In this document: piece after piece, positions 27,585-36,954 of the stretch
Layout of the letters: the number at the start of each line of letters is the position of its first letter
Position numbering within the stretch: position 1 is the stretch's first letter
Assembly: GCA_947473045.1 (NCBI GenBank)
Contig: CANJCO010000004.1
Span: forward strand, 1 to 64,000
Direction of reading: 5' to 3'
Origin: Myxococcales bacterium
GTDB taxonomy: Bacteria; Myxococcota_A; Polyangia; Polyangiales; Polyangiaceae
DNA length: 64,000 bases
Made by a program: the position numbers and the translations under genes
The notes under the pieces: generated by a model
What the model was told of the DNA's origin: nothing
Seen by the model: the letters and a program-made list of their open reading frames with translations, nothing else
Database searches by the model: none

Positions 27585-29278
27585 CACGTGGTCGCAGCCG
27601 CCGCGTGCGTCGCGATTGCCTCGTCTTCTGCGCGCAGCGCGGCCTCCGTCTGCGCGATGGCCTCGCGTTGCGCGCGAATCGCCCGTGCGCATCGCCCCAT
27701 CGCCGCTCCGAGCAGCAGCAGGCCGAGGAGTCCCCAGCCAAGCGCGCACGCGAGCCCTGCGGGTACGAAGGGCATTTCGGAGGTCGTTGCGCGCGAAATA
27801 TTCTCGACCATCAGGAACGCAAAAAACGGACTCGGCGCCCCTGCGATCAGCCAGTCGTCGGCCCCATGGGCGGCGATGCCTCCGATCGCTGCGACGAGCC
27901 ACGGCGCCGCCGAGATGGAGAACATGGCGGCCAGGCCGATCAAGCGCGCTCCCCACGGCGACGACCCGCGCGCGCGCAGCCACGCGAGCAGGCCGGCGGT
28001 GAACACCGCGAACCCCGCGGCGTAGGCGGCAAACGCGAGCACGCTGCGCACGTCGCCGCCCGTGGAAAGGCCGCCGTAGGTAACCGTGGAGCTCGAGGCC
28101 GCCAAGCTGATGCTCATGACTCCGACCGCGACGATTTGCGCGAGGCCGGCGAGGCCCATGACGAGCAGGAGGATGGTCGTCCTGCCGATGCCCGGGCCGA
28201 AGAAACGGCGAACCGCCCCCGCGCCGTCACGGGCCCAGTGGACCTCGACGCGCCGCGAGGGTCCCGCGGTGTCGAAGCTGAACATCAGGGCGCATACGGC
28301 GAGGTAGCACGCGAACGCTGAGAGCTCTGCGAGCGTCGCGACGACCCGCGATTTTCCGTCATCGGCGAGCAGCACCGCAAGCGAAAGCATCGAGGCGACC
28401 ACCGGTGTCGACAGCGCGTACCAGCGCTTGAGTCCCGTCGCGCGGTCGTCGGTTTCGCCGGTGAGATTGCTGGTCGTAAATTCGAAGAGCAACCACGCGG
28501 GCAGCAGCAGCAGCAGCAACGGCATCGCGATCAGCACCAGCACGTATTCGAGCCCGAAGGGGGCGCGCGTATAAGCGAGCGGCAGCCACACGGGAAACGC
28601 TTCCGGAACCGAGTTCCACTCTTTGTGAAGCACCGTCGACGCCGCCACTCCGAAGATTCCGTAGAGCGTCGGACCCGCGAGCAGCGCCAGCATCAGCGTC
28701 ACGACGATCGCCCCACGAAGGCTCGACATTTGCGAGGAGATGGCGAGCCCAAAGGCCACCGCGAGTGCGGCGACGATGAACAGAAAAACGAAGGCGACGA
28801 CGACCTCGAGCGCGGTCACGCCGCCGAACAGAAAGGGCAGGGCGCCGACCGGCGCGATCACCACGATGTACAGCCCGAGTGAAGTGTACGCGGCCATGAA
28901 TTTGCCGCGCGCGATGTCCTTGGCGTGCAATCCGGTGAGCTGCACGGCCTCCCACGTTCTCCCCTCGCGCTCGCTCGCGATGCTGTTGGCGGCGATGGTT
29001 GGGCCCGCGATGACGACGACGAAATAGGCGAGCGAGAAGAAGCCCTGAAACAGCCCTTCCCCGAGCTTTGCCGGGCTCGCACCGCTCGCGGCCCCGATGG
29101 CTCCGGACGAGCACATGACGAGCGCGATCATGAGCGTGAGCGAAAACAGCACCCACGGCGTGCGGCCCAGGCGCGCGCTCTGGCGCATTTCGCGCATCCA
29201 GATCGCGTTCGGATCGCGGCCGAGCCGGGAAAACAAGCCGGGCTTGCGCGGCGGCTGTGCGGAGACGGTTGCGCTCAT
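27584..29278 (-). CDS. ABC-2 type transporter permease
   Basis: This 564-residue protein has roughly twelve membrane helices, against six in a single ABC-2 permease. The N-terminal half has the typical NPIWMREMR-like start (DPNAIWMREMRQSARLG) and EREGRTWEAVQLTGL, the hallmark of ABC-2 permeases near the coupling helix. It is probably a double-length subunit pairing with the ATPase gene just upstream (stop at 29281, ATG at 29278). The partner and cargo are unknown. A link to envelope assembly is inferred from its place inside a MoxR/VWA operon. Confidence 0.88.
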   Translation of the reverse strand: MSATVSAQPPRKPGLFSRLGRDPNAIWMREMRQSARLGRTPWVLFSLTLMIALVMCSSGAIGAASGASPAKLGEGLFQGFFSLAYFVVVIAGPTIAANSIASEREGRTWEAVQLTGLHAKDIARGKFMAAYTSLGLYIVVIAPVGALPFLFGGVTALEVVVAFVFLFIVAALAVAFGLAISSQMSSLRGAIVVTLMLALLAGPTLYGIFGVAASTVLHKEWNSVPEAFPVWLPLAYTRAPFGLEYVLVLIAMPLLLLLLPAWLLFEFTTSNLTGETDDRATGLKRWYALSTPVVASMLSLAVLLADDGKSRVVATLAELSAFACYLAVCALMFSFDTAGPSRRVEVHWARDGAGAVRRFFGPGIGRTTILLLVMGLAGLAQIVAVGVMSISLAASSSTVTYGGLSTGGDVRSVLAFAAYAAGFAVFTAGLLAWLRARGSSPWGARLIGLAAMFSISAAPWLVAAIGGIAAHGADDWLIAGAPSPFFAFLMVENISRATTSEMPFVPAGLACALGWGLLGLLLLGAAMGRCARAIRAQREAIAQTEAALRAEDEAIATHAAAATT

Positions 29279-29280
29279 GG

Positions 29281-30423
29281 CTACTGCACCTCGCCCTTGG
29301 TCACTTCGAGGAAAATGCGCTCGAGCTCGCTTCGTTCGGGCTCGACCCCGATGACCGCGATGCCCGCGGCCACCAGCGCGCGCACAATCGCAGCGACGAG
29401 CTGGTCGTCTCCGCTGTGCGTGACGATGACGGTCGTGGCGGGGCCCGGTGCTACCTCGCTCACGCCGGGCAGGCCCGTCAGCGCGGTCTGAATCACCTCG
29501 CACGTCGCCAGCGCGCGCAGCTTGAGGCGGCGCCTGGTTATGGCCGACGGCGTGCGGGCGGTCACCGGCGCAGCGTCGCTGGCGACCGGCTCGCCGGGCG
29601 CCCGCGCGGCGTGGGCAGCAGGGCCCGCGGAAAAGGCGGTGGCGTGGTCTTCACGTTCGGCCGCGGCCGCTTCGAGTCGTTGCGCGATCTCCGAGATCGG
29701 ACCGGCCACCACCAGACGACCGCGCTCGAGAATGGCGACCGACGTGCACACATCGGCGAGCTCCGTCAGAATGTGGCTCGACAGAAACACGGTCTTTCCC
29801 ATGGCCCGCAACTCGACCAGCAGGTCGCGAATCTCGATGCGCGCGCGCGGATCGAGATCGCTCGCGGGCTCGTCGAGAATGAGCACTTTGGGATCGTGCA
29901 GCAGGGTGCGCGCCAGCTGAAGCCGCTGCTTCATTCCCTTCGACATCGTGGCGACGAGCTTGTCGCGAAGCTTTGTCAGATCGGTCAGCTCCATCACCGC
30001 GTCGACCACGCCGTAGTTGCCGTCGGGCGCCACCCGGTAGGCGTCGGCGAAGAACTCGAGGTATTCGCGCACCGTCACGCGCTCATAGATTCCGGCGTGG
30101 TCGGGCATGTATCCGATGATCTTGCGAACGGCCTCGGGATCGACCGCGACGTCGAAGCCGTCGACCTCGACGCGCCCCGCCATCGGCTCGAGCAGGGTCG
30201 TCATCACGCGGATGGTCGTCGTCTTGCCGGCGCCGTTCGGTCCGATGAACCCGAAGATCTCGCCTTGCGCGACATCGAAGGTCACGTCGCGCAAGACGTC
30301 GAAGCGCCCGAAGCGGTGCCACAGATGGCGCACGCGAATCGCGGGAACCGGCGGCAGCGACAGGGGCGCCGACGAAGCGGGCGGCGCGTCGGAGTTTGTA
30401 GAATGCATGTAACTCTGCGTCAC
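29281..30423 (-). CDS. ABC transporter ATP-binding protein
   Basis: This is a 380-residue ATPase. Walker A is GPNGAGKTTT, the signature is MSKGMKQRL, Walker B is KVLILDEPASDLDP and the H-loop is SSHILTE. Residues after about 260 form an extra C-terminal domain with an Ala-rich linker and a small alpha/beta fold (VIVTHSGDDQLVAAIVRALV), as in gliding-type and Nod-type ABC ATPases. The GTG at 30423 overlaps the previous stop (GTGA); an ATG at 30408 is possible. It pairs with the permease 2 bp downstream. Confidence 0.92.
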   Translation of the reverse strand: MTQSYMHSTNSDAPPASSAPLSLPPVPAIRVRHLWHRFGRFDVLRDVTFDVAQGEIFGFIGPNGAGKTTTIRVMTTLLEPMAGRVEVDGFDVAVDPEAVRKIIGYMPDHAGIYERVTVREYLEFFADAYRVAPDGNYGVVDAVMELTDLTKLRDKLVATMSKGMKQRLQLARTLLHDPKVLILDEPASDLDPRARIEIRDLLVELRAMGKTVFLSSHILTELADVCTSVAILERGRLVVAGPISEIAQRLEAAAAEREDHATAFSAGPAAHAARAPGEPVASDAAPVTARTPSAITRRRLKLRALATCEVIQTALTGLPGVSEVAPGPATTVIVTHSGDDQLVAAIVRALVAAGIAVIGVEPERSELERIFLEVTKGEVQ

Positions 30424-32678
30424 GGTCCGCCTCCTGCGCCCACGATGCGTACGAGCGCCCGATCGCTCTCGATGCGCAGCCCCGAGTCGGTCGTGGTGTG
30501 CTCGCCGCCCTCGATTTCGGCCATCACGACGGGCGCTTCGTCCGGCCACCAGTCGACCTGCTCGCCGGCGGCGTTTCCGAACGGCTCCCAACGCGCGGCG
30601 ACGCGGGCCGCGTGTTCGCCACCCAGCGGCGCGGTGAAGGTCTGCGTCTCAATCGGGTGCACCGGCGCGCTGCCCGCCGACGTGGTCGCGCGGCCCGACG
30701 CCGGGAGCACGAGCCTGCCGCTGGTCGAGTGCACGGTCTCGCCGTCTTTGATCTTCGAAAAATAATGCGCGCCGATCCGCGGTACCCACACCAGCGCGTC
30801 CTGCAGCTCGCTGCCGGAGTGATTGGTGACGTCGAGCGTCGACGCGCCGGTCCACGTGATGTCGATCGGCCCTTTTAGCGTGCGGGTAGCGTCTTCCCGA
30901 ACGACGAGGGTCTGCCACGGAAGGCAGCTGATGTTTTCGAGCGCCGAACCGCCGCGGTCGATGCGCAAGGCCGCGCGGGAGCCCATCACCGAGTCGTTTT
31001 CATTCATGACCTCGAGCACCGCCGCGCGATCCGTCGCAGCCACGCCGAGGGCGCGTGATTCACTCGTGTAAAATCCACGGAATCGCGTGACGGTTCCGCG
31101 TGCGTCGCCCGATCCGAGCTCGGTGAGCGAGATGCGCCGCCCCCGACCGCGAATGCCTTTGACGGCGAGGCCCGCCGCGACGATCGCGCTGAACGTGAGC
31201 AGGCTGAGCAGTGGCGCCCACTTGAGCGGCGACAGCGGCGTTCCGCGCTTTTTTGCGCGGCCGAACAACAGCGGTCCCGCCGCGAACGCGTACGCGAGGA
31301 GGAGCAGGGCCGCGAACGCGAGCGCAGGGCGGTAGTTTTCGTTCGGATCGAGCGCGCGCCGAACTTCGTCGCTTCTGCGGTAGGGCTGCCGCTGGTCGCT
31401 CGAGCCGATTGGGAAGGCCTGGCGCGCGCGACGGTCCCACGCCTGCGCGACCATCTCGGTCACGCGCGTTTGGGTCCAGGCATCGTCGAGGCCGGGCACA
31501 GCGGTCGGGTCGAAGGCGAGCAGGTGAACCTGTCCCGTTCCGAACGCGGCGGTCGCACCAAACGTGCTGGGCACAAGGCGACCTCCCGAATAGCCCCTGA
31601 GCGTTGCCTTGATGGCCGGGGGAACGGTGCCCTTAAGTTTCGCAGCGGGCGGCGGGCTCGTGCGAGTGGGGAGAAAGAGGCCGATCGGCGTATATTTCGA
31701 GCCTCCGGCGTCGGGCGCGGCATGAAAATCGAGCGGCGCGTCGTCTTCGTCCTGGGGGTCGGGAGGCAGGGCCGGGACAATACCGGGACCTCCCGGTTTT
31801 GGCAGACCTCCGCTTCCGGACGATCCGGCCGCGGGCATGGGAGCCGATGGGAGATCGTAGAGCGCAGGGTTCGCCGCGCTCTCGGCCATTGCTCCGCCTG
31901 TCATCGACGTGAGGTTTGGATCGCGCAGGTCTTCCGGTCGCGTAGCCACCACGGCGAGGGTACCGCCACCGGCGACCCAGTCACGAAGGGCCTCGAACGG
32001 CTCAGCGCCAAGCCTCGCGAGCACGTCGGAGTGAACCACGACCAGCGTCACGCCGGAATACGAAGCCGCCGATCGGGGCAGCACTGCGTCGCCGGTCGTT
32101 GCGTCCATTTGCGGAGCGCCGACCGCGAGCGCCAGCGGTGTCCCGGCGGCCCCGGCGGACCACGGCGCGGCAGAGACCGCGCGCAGTGTCGGCAGTGCGC
32201 GTCCACGCAGCGCGAGGCTCATGCGCGGCGTCGCCGCTATTTCGATGAGCGTCGGACTCTCGGTCATGTTCGCGGTCACCGCGGCCGACGCGATGATCTG
32301 ATCGCTCTCGTCTCGCGCCTCGAGTGACAAAGTCGGCACTTGATGCTCGAGGGCGTGCGTCGGGAGCTGGACGATGGCGGTCTGGCCCGCAGGGACGTTG
32401 AACGGCGCGCGGGTGATCAGCGGCTCGGCGCGCCACGGCATCACGGCGCGCAGCTCCAGGACTCCCTTGCGTGGCGCCGTGCCGCCATTGGCGATGGACA
32501 CCACGAGCTCCTGCCAGCCCAGTCCCAGCGCGGCGTCAGCGCCAAAAATGGGGCTCACGGTCATCGACACCGAAGGGCGCACGCCGCTCGCCTGCGGGGC
32601 GGCACGCGCATCGCCCGAGACGGCGCCGGTCGACGCCAGCGCAAGCAGCGCGATCGCAGCGGCGCGGTAAGTCCTCAA
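30420..32678 (-). CDS. Exported membrane protein with GATase-like region, unknown function
   Basis: This 752-residue protein has a signal peptide (cut near ARA-AP) and a long extracytoplasmic part. That part holds beta-sandwich segments and a GATase1-like patch (ALRDWVAGGGTLAVVATRPEDL), as in DUF4350/BatD-like proteins. Two membrane helices near 455-475 and 490-510 separate it from a final beta-rich domain. Its ATG at 32678 overlaps the moxR stop by 4 bp, and its own stop overlaps the ABC ATPase start. It probably links the AAA+ ATPase to the ABC transporter, which is inference from position. Confidence 0.75.
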   Translation of the reverse strand: MRTYRAAAIALLALASTGAVSGDARAAPQASGVRPSVSMTVSPIFGADAALGLGWQELVVSIANGGTAPRKGVLELRAVMPWRAEPLITRAPFNVPAGQTAIVQLPTHALEHQVPTLSLEARDESDQIIASAAVTANMTESPTLIEIAATPRMSLALRGRALPTLRAVSAAPWSAGAAGTPLALAVGAPQMDATTGDAVLPRSAASYSGVTLVVVHSDVLARLGAEPFEALRDWVAGGGTLAVVATRPEDLRDPNLTSMTGGAMAESAANPALYDLPSAPMPAAGSSGSGGLPKPGGPGIVPALPPDPQDEDDAPLDFHAAPDAGGSKYTPIGLFLPTRTSPPPAAKLKGTVPPAIKATLRGYSGGRLVPSTFGATAAFGTGQVHLLAFDPTAVPGLDDAWTQTRVTEMVAQAWDRRARQAFPIGSSDQRQPYRRSDEVRRALDPNENYRPALAFAALLLLAYAFAAGPLLFGRAKKRGTPLSPLKWAPLLSLLTFSAIVAAGLAVKGIRGRGRRISLTELGSGDARGTVTRFRGFYTSESRALGVAATDRAAVLEVMNENDSVMGSRAALRIDRGGSALENISCLPWQTLVVREDATRTLKGPIDITWTGASTLDVTNHSGSELQDALVWVPRIGAHYFSKIKDGETVHSTSGRLVLPASGRATTSAGSAPVHPIETQTFTAPLGGEHAARVAARWEPFGNAAGEQVDWWPDEAPVVMAEIEGGEHTTTDSGLRIESDRALVRIVGAGGGP

Positions 32679-33721
32679 GCTCCGGCTCCAGGGCTTCGCT
32701 CGGCGTCGACATTGGCCGGCCGCGTGGCGACCGACGCGAGCAGCGCGTCGACGATCGCGTCAGTGCTGACGCCGTCGGCCTCCCCTTCGAACGACCGAAT
32801 GAGCCTGTGTCGAAGGGCGGCCTTCGCGACCTTCTGCACGTCGCCAAACGACACGTTCGCGCGGCCTTCGCAGAGCGCGACCGCCTTGGCCGCCAGCACG
32901 AGCGACTGCGCCCCGCGCACGCCCGCGCCGAATCGCACCGCTCGCTTCACCGCCTCGGGCGCCGCCGCGGACGCCGGATCGCTGGCGCCGACCAGCCTCG
33001 CCGCGTACCGAACGATCGGCTCGGCGATCTGCACATCCCGGCACATCGCGCGAAGCTGCATGACGCCCTCGCGGCCGAGCACCTTCGGAGGCGCGGCGCC
33101 TTCGCGGCCCGTCGTGCGCGTAAGCACCTCGCAGAGCTCATCTTCGCTCGGATTCGGAACGACGACCTTGAGCAGAAAGCGATCGAGCTGCGCCTCGGGC
33201 AGCGGATACGTGCCCTCCTGCTCGATGGGGTTTTCGGTGGCCAGCACGAAGAACGGCTCTTCGAGCGCGTGGCGCGTGCCTGCGATCGTCACGGCGTGCT
33301 CGGCCATCGCCTCGAGGAGGGCGCTCTGCGTCTTCGGCGTGGCGCGGTTGATTTCATCAGCGAGCACGATCTGGCCAAAAATAGGGCCTTTTTGCACTGC
33401 GAACATGCTCCCCGCGGCTCGCTGCGCCGGGTCCATGACGAGCACGTTCGTGCCTATCACGTCGCTCGGCATCAAGTCGGGCGTGAACTGAATCCGCGAA
33501 AACTTCAAGTCGAGGCACTGCGACAGGGTGCGCACCAGCAGCGTCTTTCCGAGCCCTGGCGCCCCTTCGAGCAGCACGTGCCCGCCCGAGACCAACCCCC
33601 ACATCACCTGATCGACGACCGCGCCCTGGCCCACGACGACGTGCCCGATCGCCTCTCGGAGCGTCGCGATGGTGGCGGCAGACTGCTTGAGCAGCGTCTC
33701 GTAGTTTTCGGCCTGCGTCAT
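32675..33721 (-). CDS. MoxR-family AAA+ ATPase
   Basis: This 348-residue protein has Walker A EGAPGLGKTLL, Walker B VLADEINRATPKTQ, sensor ATENPIEQEGTYPLPEAQ and an Arg-finger region LDRFLLKV. It is a standard MoxR chaperone-like ATPase that remodels or matures VWA/DUF58 partners, which are encoded downstream in the same operon. The length fits the family. It starts 33 bp after the coiled-coil/GQ-repeat gene and overlaps the next gene by ATGA. Confidence 0.95.
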   Translation of the reverse strand: MTQAENYETLLKQSAATIATLREAIGHVVVGQGAVVDQVMWGLVSGGHVLLEGAPGLGKTLLVRTLSQCLDLKFSRIQFTPDLMPSDVIGTNVLVMDPAQRAAGSMFAVQKGPIFGQIVLADEINRATPKTQSALLEAMAEHAVTIAGTRHALEEPFFVLATENPIEQEGTYPLPEAQLDRFLLKVVVPNPSEDELCEVLTRTTGREGAAPPKVLGREGVMQLRAMCRDVQIAEPIVRYAARLVGASDPASAAAPEAVKRAVRFGAGVRGAQSLVLAAKAVALCEGRANVSFGDVQKVAKAALRHRLIRSFEGEADGVSTDAIVDALLASVATRPANVDAERSPGAGA

Positions 33722-33754
33722 GAATGTCCTCTGGAGTGCGCCGACGTTCGGCGA

Positions 33755-35650
33755 CTACGGTTGAAAGTACTGCCGAACGTGGTCGCGGTATTCCTGCGGC
33801 ACGTCGCTGTGCTCGACGCCATCGACCTCGGCGGGCCCGACGGAGCGGAGGTCACCGGTGCCGCGCGCGTTCGCTGTGCCGCCTGCGCGCCCGGGCATGA
33901 ACGTGGTCGACGCGCCAGGCATCGCCGAAGCTTTGTTGAGCTTGCCGCCCGATCGGCTCTTCAGCGTCTGAGCGTCGAGCGTCGGGGTGGCGCCCTGATG
34001 GTTTGCGGTGCCGGTGTCGTGGTGCGATCCCGGTCCAGGCGAGCCGCCCTTGTCCGCGGAATCGCCGCCTCCCGAGCCCCCCGTCCCTTGCTGTGGTGAC
34101 GGAATGCCGGCCTGTCCTTGACCCTGTCCCTGACCCTGACCCTGACCCTGACCCTGTCCTTGACCCTGTCCCTGTCCCTGTCCCTGACCCTGTCCCTGAC
34201 CTTGCGACTGACCTTGTCCCTGCTTTCCGAGGTCCTTCTCGGCCCCCTCGGCGCCGTCCTGCGCGTCGTCGAGGCCTTTTTGCGTGCGACTCTCAGCGCT
34301 GCTGTCGTCCTGGTTGGCGAGGTCCTTGAGCGATTCGGCGAGCTTTTTTTGCCCTTCCGGCGTCGAGAGGTCCTCGGCGAGATCGCTCAGCTCGCCGGGC
34401 TCGCTTTGGGCGCCCGCGCCGGGTTTCGACTGCTGCTTGAGCTTTTCGGCGAGCTTTTTGCGCTCGGCCGGTGTGAGGCCTTCGAGCGCCTTGCCCATCG
34501 CGTCCGCGAGTTGGCGCGCGGCGGCGTCGCTTCGGGCCTGATCGAGCGCGGCGCTTTTTTCCTGCACGTCGCCTCCGCCGAGGTGTTCCGACTTCATCGC
34601 GTCGGCGAGGTCGCGCAGCATCTCTGCGCGTTTTTCGCGCTTTTCGAGGGCCTCCTTCTGGCCTTCGAGCGCCTTGGCGACGCCGGGGGCACCGGCCTTG
34701 TTCGCAGCGTTTGCGGCCTCTTCGAGCTTCTGGCGCGCGACGGCCCGGTCCTGCTTTTCGCGTTCGTTGGCGAGCCGCTCCATGCTCGCGTCGAGGCGCT
34801 CCAGGTCGTGATCGCCGAGCGCTCTCGCCGCCTCTCGCGTCGCGGCGTTGTCGCCGAGTTTGTCGATTGCGCTCTCAAGTCCCGCGCGCTCTTCGCCGTT
34901 TCCGAGCGACAGGCGCTCTGCAGCGAGCAGCTCTTTGATGCGGGCGAGTTTGTCTTGAGCGTCGCGCTTTTCGAGTCCGCGAGCCAGCTCATCTTTCAGC
35001 TTCGCGGCGTCGCTCGCGATCTTGTCGAGGCGCTCGCGCTGGGCCGGATCGCGCGCCGACAGCTGCGCAAGCCGCGCGATCTGCTCGAGTCCCGCGACAT
35101 CACCGACCTTCACGACCGACGTGCCGGGAATCGGAGACACCGGCGGCGCTTGCGGAAGCTCGGCGCGCGCGATGAACAGCAGCCCCGCCGCGGCGATCGG
35201 AGCGAGCGCGTGCACCGGCTTCATCAGCCTCGGCCGAGCGTCGCGAGGAAGGCCTTTTTCGAGGGCGACGGCTGCCGTCTCCAGCACCACGGCGCGCGCC
35301 GCGCCTTCGCCTCCGCGCACCGCGTTTGCGGCCTCGCGCAGCTCCACCGCGGTCGCGATCGACTCGTCTGCGGCGAGTTGACGGTCGAGATAAAGCGCCA
35401 CGTCCTCATCCGTCCAGCGTTTGCGGCGTGCGCTCAACGCGCCGGCCGCGAGTCCGATCACGCCGAGCACACCGGCGACCGGCCTGAGCGTCCCATGCCG
35501 CGACTTCCACGCGAGGCCCGCCGGCACGAGCGCGACCGCGAGACCAATGGCCGCCCCGGTGATCGCCGCGCGCGTCGCCAGCCGCACGCGAACGCGCGAC
35601 GCCCAGCGCTCGAAGAGCGCGTCGAATCTGTGGGGAGGGCGGGGCGGCAT
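33755..35650 (-). CDS. Coiled-coil membrane protein with Gly-Gln repeat tract (DUF4175-like architecture)
   Basis: This 631-residue protein has two or three membrane helices in the first 170 residues, then about 250 residues of charged coiled coil (Glu/Lys/Arg/Ala-rich heptads, ALEKREKRAEMLRDLADAMK). A run of about 20 Gln-Gly pairs follows, and then a Gly/Ser/His-rich tail ending in EYRDHVRQYFQP. Architecture and operon place recall DUF4175/TIGR02302 low-complexity proteins, though sequence identity is not certain. It is the first gene of the eight-gene operon and is preceded by the 278-bp divergent region towards the gene at 35929. Confidence 0.75.
   Translation of the reverse strand: MPPRPPHRFDALFERWASRVRVRLATRAAITGAAIGLAVALVPAGLAWKSRHGTLRPVAGVLGVIGLAAGALSARRKRWTDEDVALYLDRQLAADESIATAVELREAANAVRGGEGAARAVVLETAAVALEKGLPRDARPRLMKPVHALAPIAAAGLLFIARAELPQAPPVSPIPGTSVVKVGDVAGLEQIARLAQLSARDPAQRERLDKIASDAAKLKDELARGLEKRDAQDKLARIKELLAAERLSLGNGEERAGLESAIDKLGDNAATREAARALGDHDLERLDASMERLANEREKQDRAVARQKLEEAANAANKAGAPGVAKALEGQKEALEKREKRAEMLRDLADAMKSEHLGGGDVQEKSAALDQARSDAAARQLADAMGKALEGLTPAERKKLAEKLKQQSKPGAGAQSEPGELSDLAEDLSTPEGQKKLAESLKDLANQDDSSAESRTQKGLDDAQDGAEGAEKDLGKQGQGQSQGQGQGQGQGQGQGQGQGQGQGQGQGQGQGQAGIPSPQQGTGGSGGGDSADKGGSPGPGSHHDTGTANHQGATPTLDAQTLKSRSGGKLNKASAMPGASTTFMPGRAGGTANARGTGDLRSVGPAEVDGVEHSDVPQEYRDHVRQYFQP
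34111..34223 (+). repeat. Hexanucleotide repeat encoding (Gly-Gln)n on the minus strand
   Basis: Near-perfect copies of CCCTGA/CCCTGT run for over 100 bp. On the minus strand they give alternating Gly and Gln codons. Hexamer units keep the frame when copies are gained or lost, so the tract length may vary between strains. Confidence 0.85.
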
Positions 35651-35928
35651 GGCGGGTTTTGTGGAAGGCGCGCGTAACGCTAAACGATCGTGGCGGGCAC
35701 GCTGTGTCGTTTGTACGCCCGGCGGCCGGAAATCTCCCTGGCCCGCCCGAGGCTCGGAGCGCCGTGGATCATTCTACCCCCACGCGCGGGTCCTGGCCGG
35801 AGCAGACCGCACTTCGGCAGCGCACCTCCGTTCTCGCGCGCGTCCCGTTATCTGCCGGTTTTTAAAAAGTGCCGCTCGCACCTCGCGATGGACCGACTTC
35901 TGCAGTAGAATCTTCCCGAGGTCCCACG

Positions 35929-36909
35929 ATGCTCTACTCGAATCACCGCTCGCCCGCCGCAGACCACGAACTCGACTCCGACGACCTGGAGGACCTCCAG
36001 CCCGCGCCGGTGCGGTCGACCCTCGCGTTTCCGCATCGCCCCGAAGTTTCTTTCCGCGACGAGAGCGACGAGCGCACCATGATGATGCCCGCCCGTCGTT
36101 CGACCCGGTCGGTGTCCTCGCCGGCGCCCGCGGCCTTTCGCCGGCAGGAGCGGTCGTTCTCCGACGAAGTGACGGCGCTGCGCCCCAGCGTTTCCGCCTC
36201 GGGCAACTTGCTCGCGATGCGCGCCCAGCCGCGCCGCCAGTCGGCCGTTGCAGCCGCTCCGTCGCAGCCCGAGGTCGTGGTTCCCCGCGCTGAGGCCTCG
36301 CAGAGCGGCCCGCTCGCGATGGTCGTGAACACCGATGCGCTCGCGTCCACCACGCTCGTCCGTCTCGCCGCTGGGCGACCGACGGCGACGTGGGCAGCCG
36401 CGCTCGTGGCGCTCGGGCTGTTCGCAGGCCTCGTAGGCTCGCTCGTCATGCGCACGTCCGACCGCGCGCTGCCGGCTGCGGCCGCTGCAGCCCCGCCCAT
36501 CGAGATGGCTCAACCCATTCGTTTCTCGTCCGTTCAGGCCCCCGCGCCCGTCGCCGCCGAGCCCGTACCTGCTGCCGTGGTGGCCCCGGCGCCTGCGCCC
36601 GTCGCCGCTGCCCCCGCGGTCGCCCTGGCGCCTGCGCCCGTCGCCGCCGCGCCCGTACCTGCCGCCGTGGTCGCCCCGGCGCCTGCGCCCGTCGCCGCCG
36701 CGCCCGTGTCGAAGGTCGTCGTTCAGGCTGCTCCGGTGGTCCGAGAGGCTGCCGTTGCCAAGCCCGTTGTTGCGGCCGCCCCCGCCTACAAGGCGCCCGC
36801 GGCCCCCGCCGCGCGCAAGGCTTCCAAGCCGTCGGGCGATGATTTCGAGCAGGCTTCCGCTGCCGACGCGCTCGCCAAGGCGCAGCTCGAGGCCGCGCTG
36901 AACCGCTGA
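35929..36909 (+). CDS. Single-pass membrane protein with long Ala/Pro-rich stalk (TonB-like architecture)
   Basis: This 326-residue protein has a basic, disordered N-terminal cytoplasmic part of about 150 residues with many Ser/Thr. One membrane helix follows (WAAALVALGLFAGLVGSLVM), then a long periplasmic stalk of Pro-Ala-Val repeats, and a short C-terminal helix (DDFEQASAADALAKAQLEAAL). The architecture resembles TonB or other envelope-spanning stalks, but no TonB C-domain is present. The ATG at 35929 has GAGG seven bases upstream, so it is preferred over the GTG at 35869. The gene is divergent from the MoxR operon. Confidence 0.75.
   Translation: MLYSNHRSPAADHELDSDDLEDLQPAPVRSTLAFPHRPEVSFRDESDERTMMMPARRSTRSVSSPAPAAFRRQERSFSDEVTALRPSVSASGNLLAMRAQPRRQSAVAAAPSQPEVVVPRAEASQSGPLAMVVNTDALASTTLVRLAAGRPTATWAAALVALGLFAGLVGSLVMRTSDRALPAAAAAAPPIEMAQPIRFSSVQAPAPVAAEPVPAAVVAPAPAPVAAAPAVALAPAPVAAAPVPAAVVAPAPAPVAAAPVSKVVVQAAPVVREAAVAKPVVAAAPAYKAPAAPAARKASKPSGDDFEQASAADALAKAQLEAALNR
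36541..36709 (+). repeat. Two imperfect ~80-bp direct repeats encoding the Ala/Pro stalk
   Basis: The block encoding PAPVAAxPVPAAVVAPAPAP occurs twice in direct order and is highly similar at the DNA level. It likely arose by duplication within the gene. Confidence 0.7.
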
Positions 36910-36954
36910 GACAGTTCGGCTGGAAACGGCCTTTCAGCGCCGCAGAGCCTGCCG

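Noticed and set aside
30420-35650. Reading the GQ-repeat gene and its neighbours as phage structural proteins
   Set aside because: No phage hallmarks (integrase, capsid, terminase) are present; MoxR/DUF58 context is bacterial.
34118-35677. Plus-strand ORF with a Leu-Thr/Leu-Ser run
   Set aside because: It is the reverse reading of the Gly-Gln hexamer repeat of the coiled-coil membrane protein.
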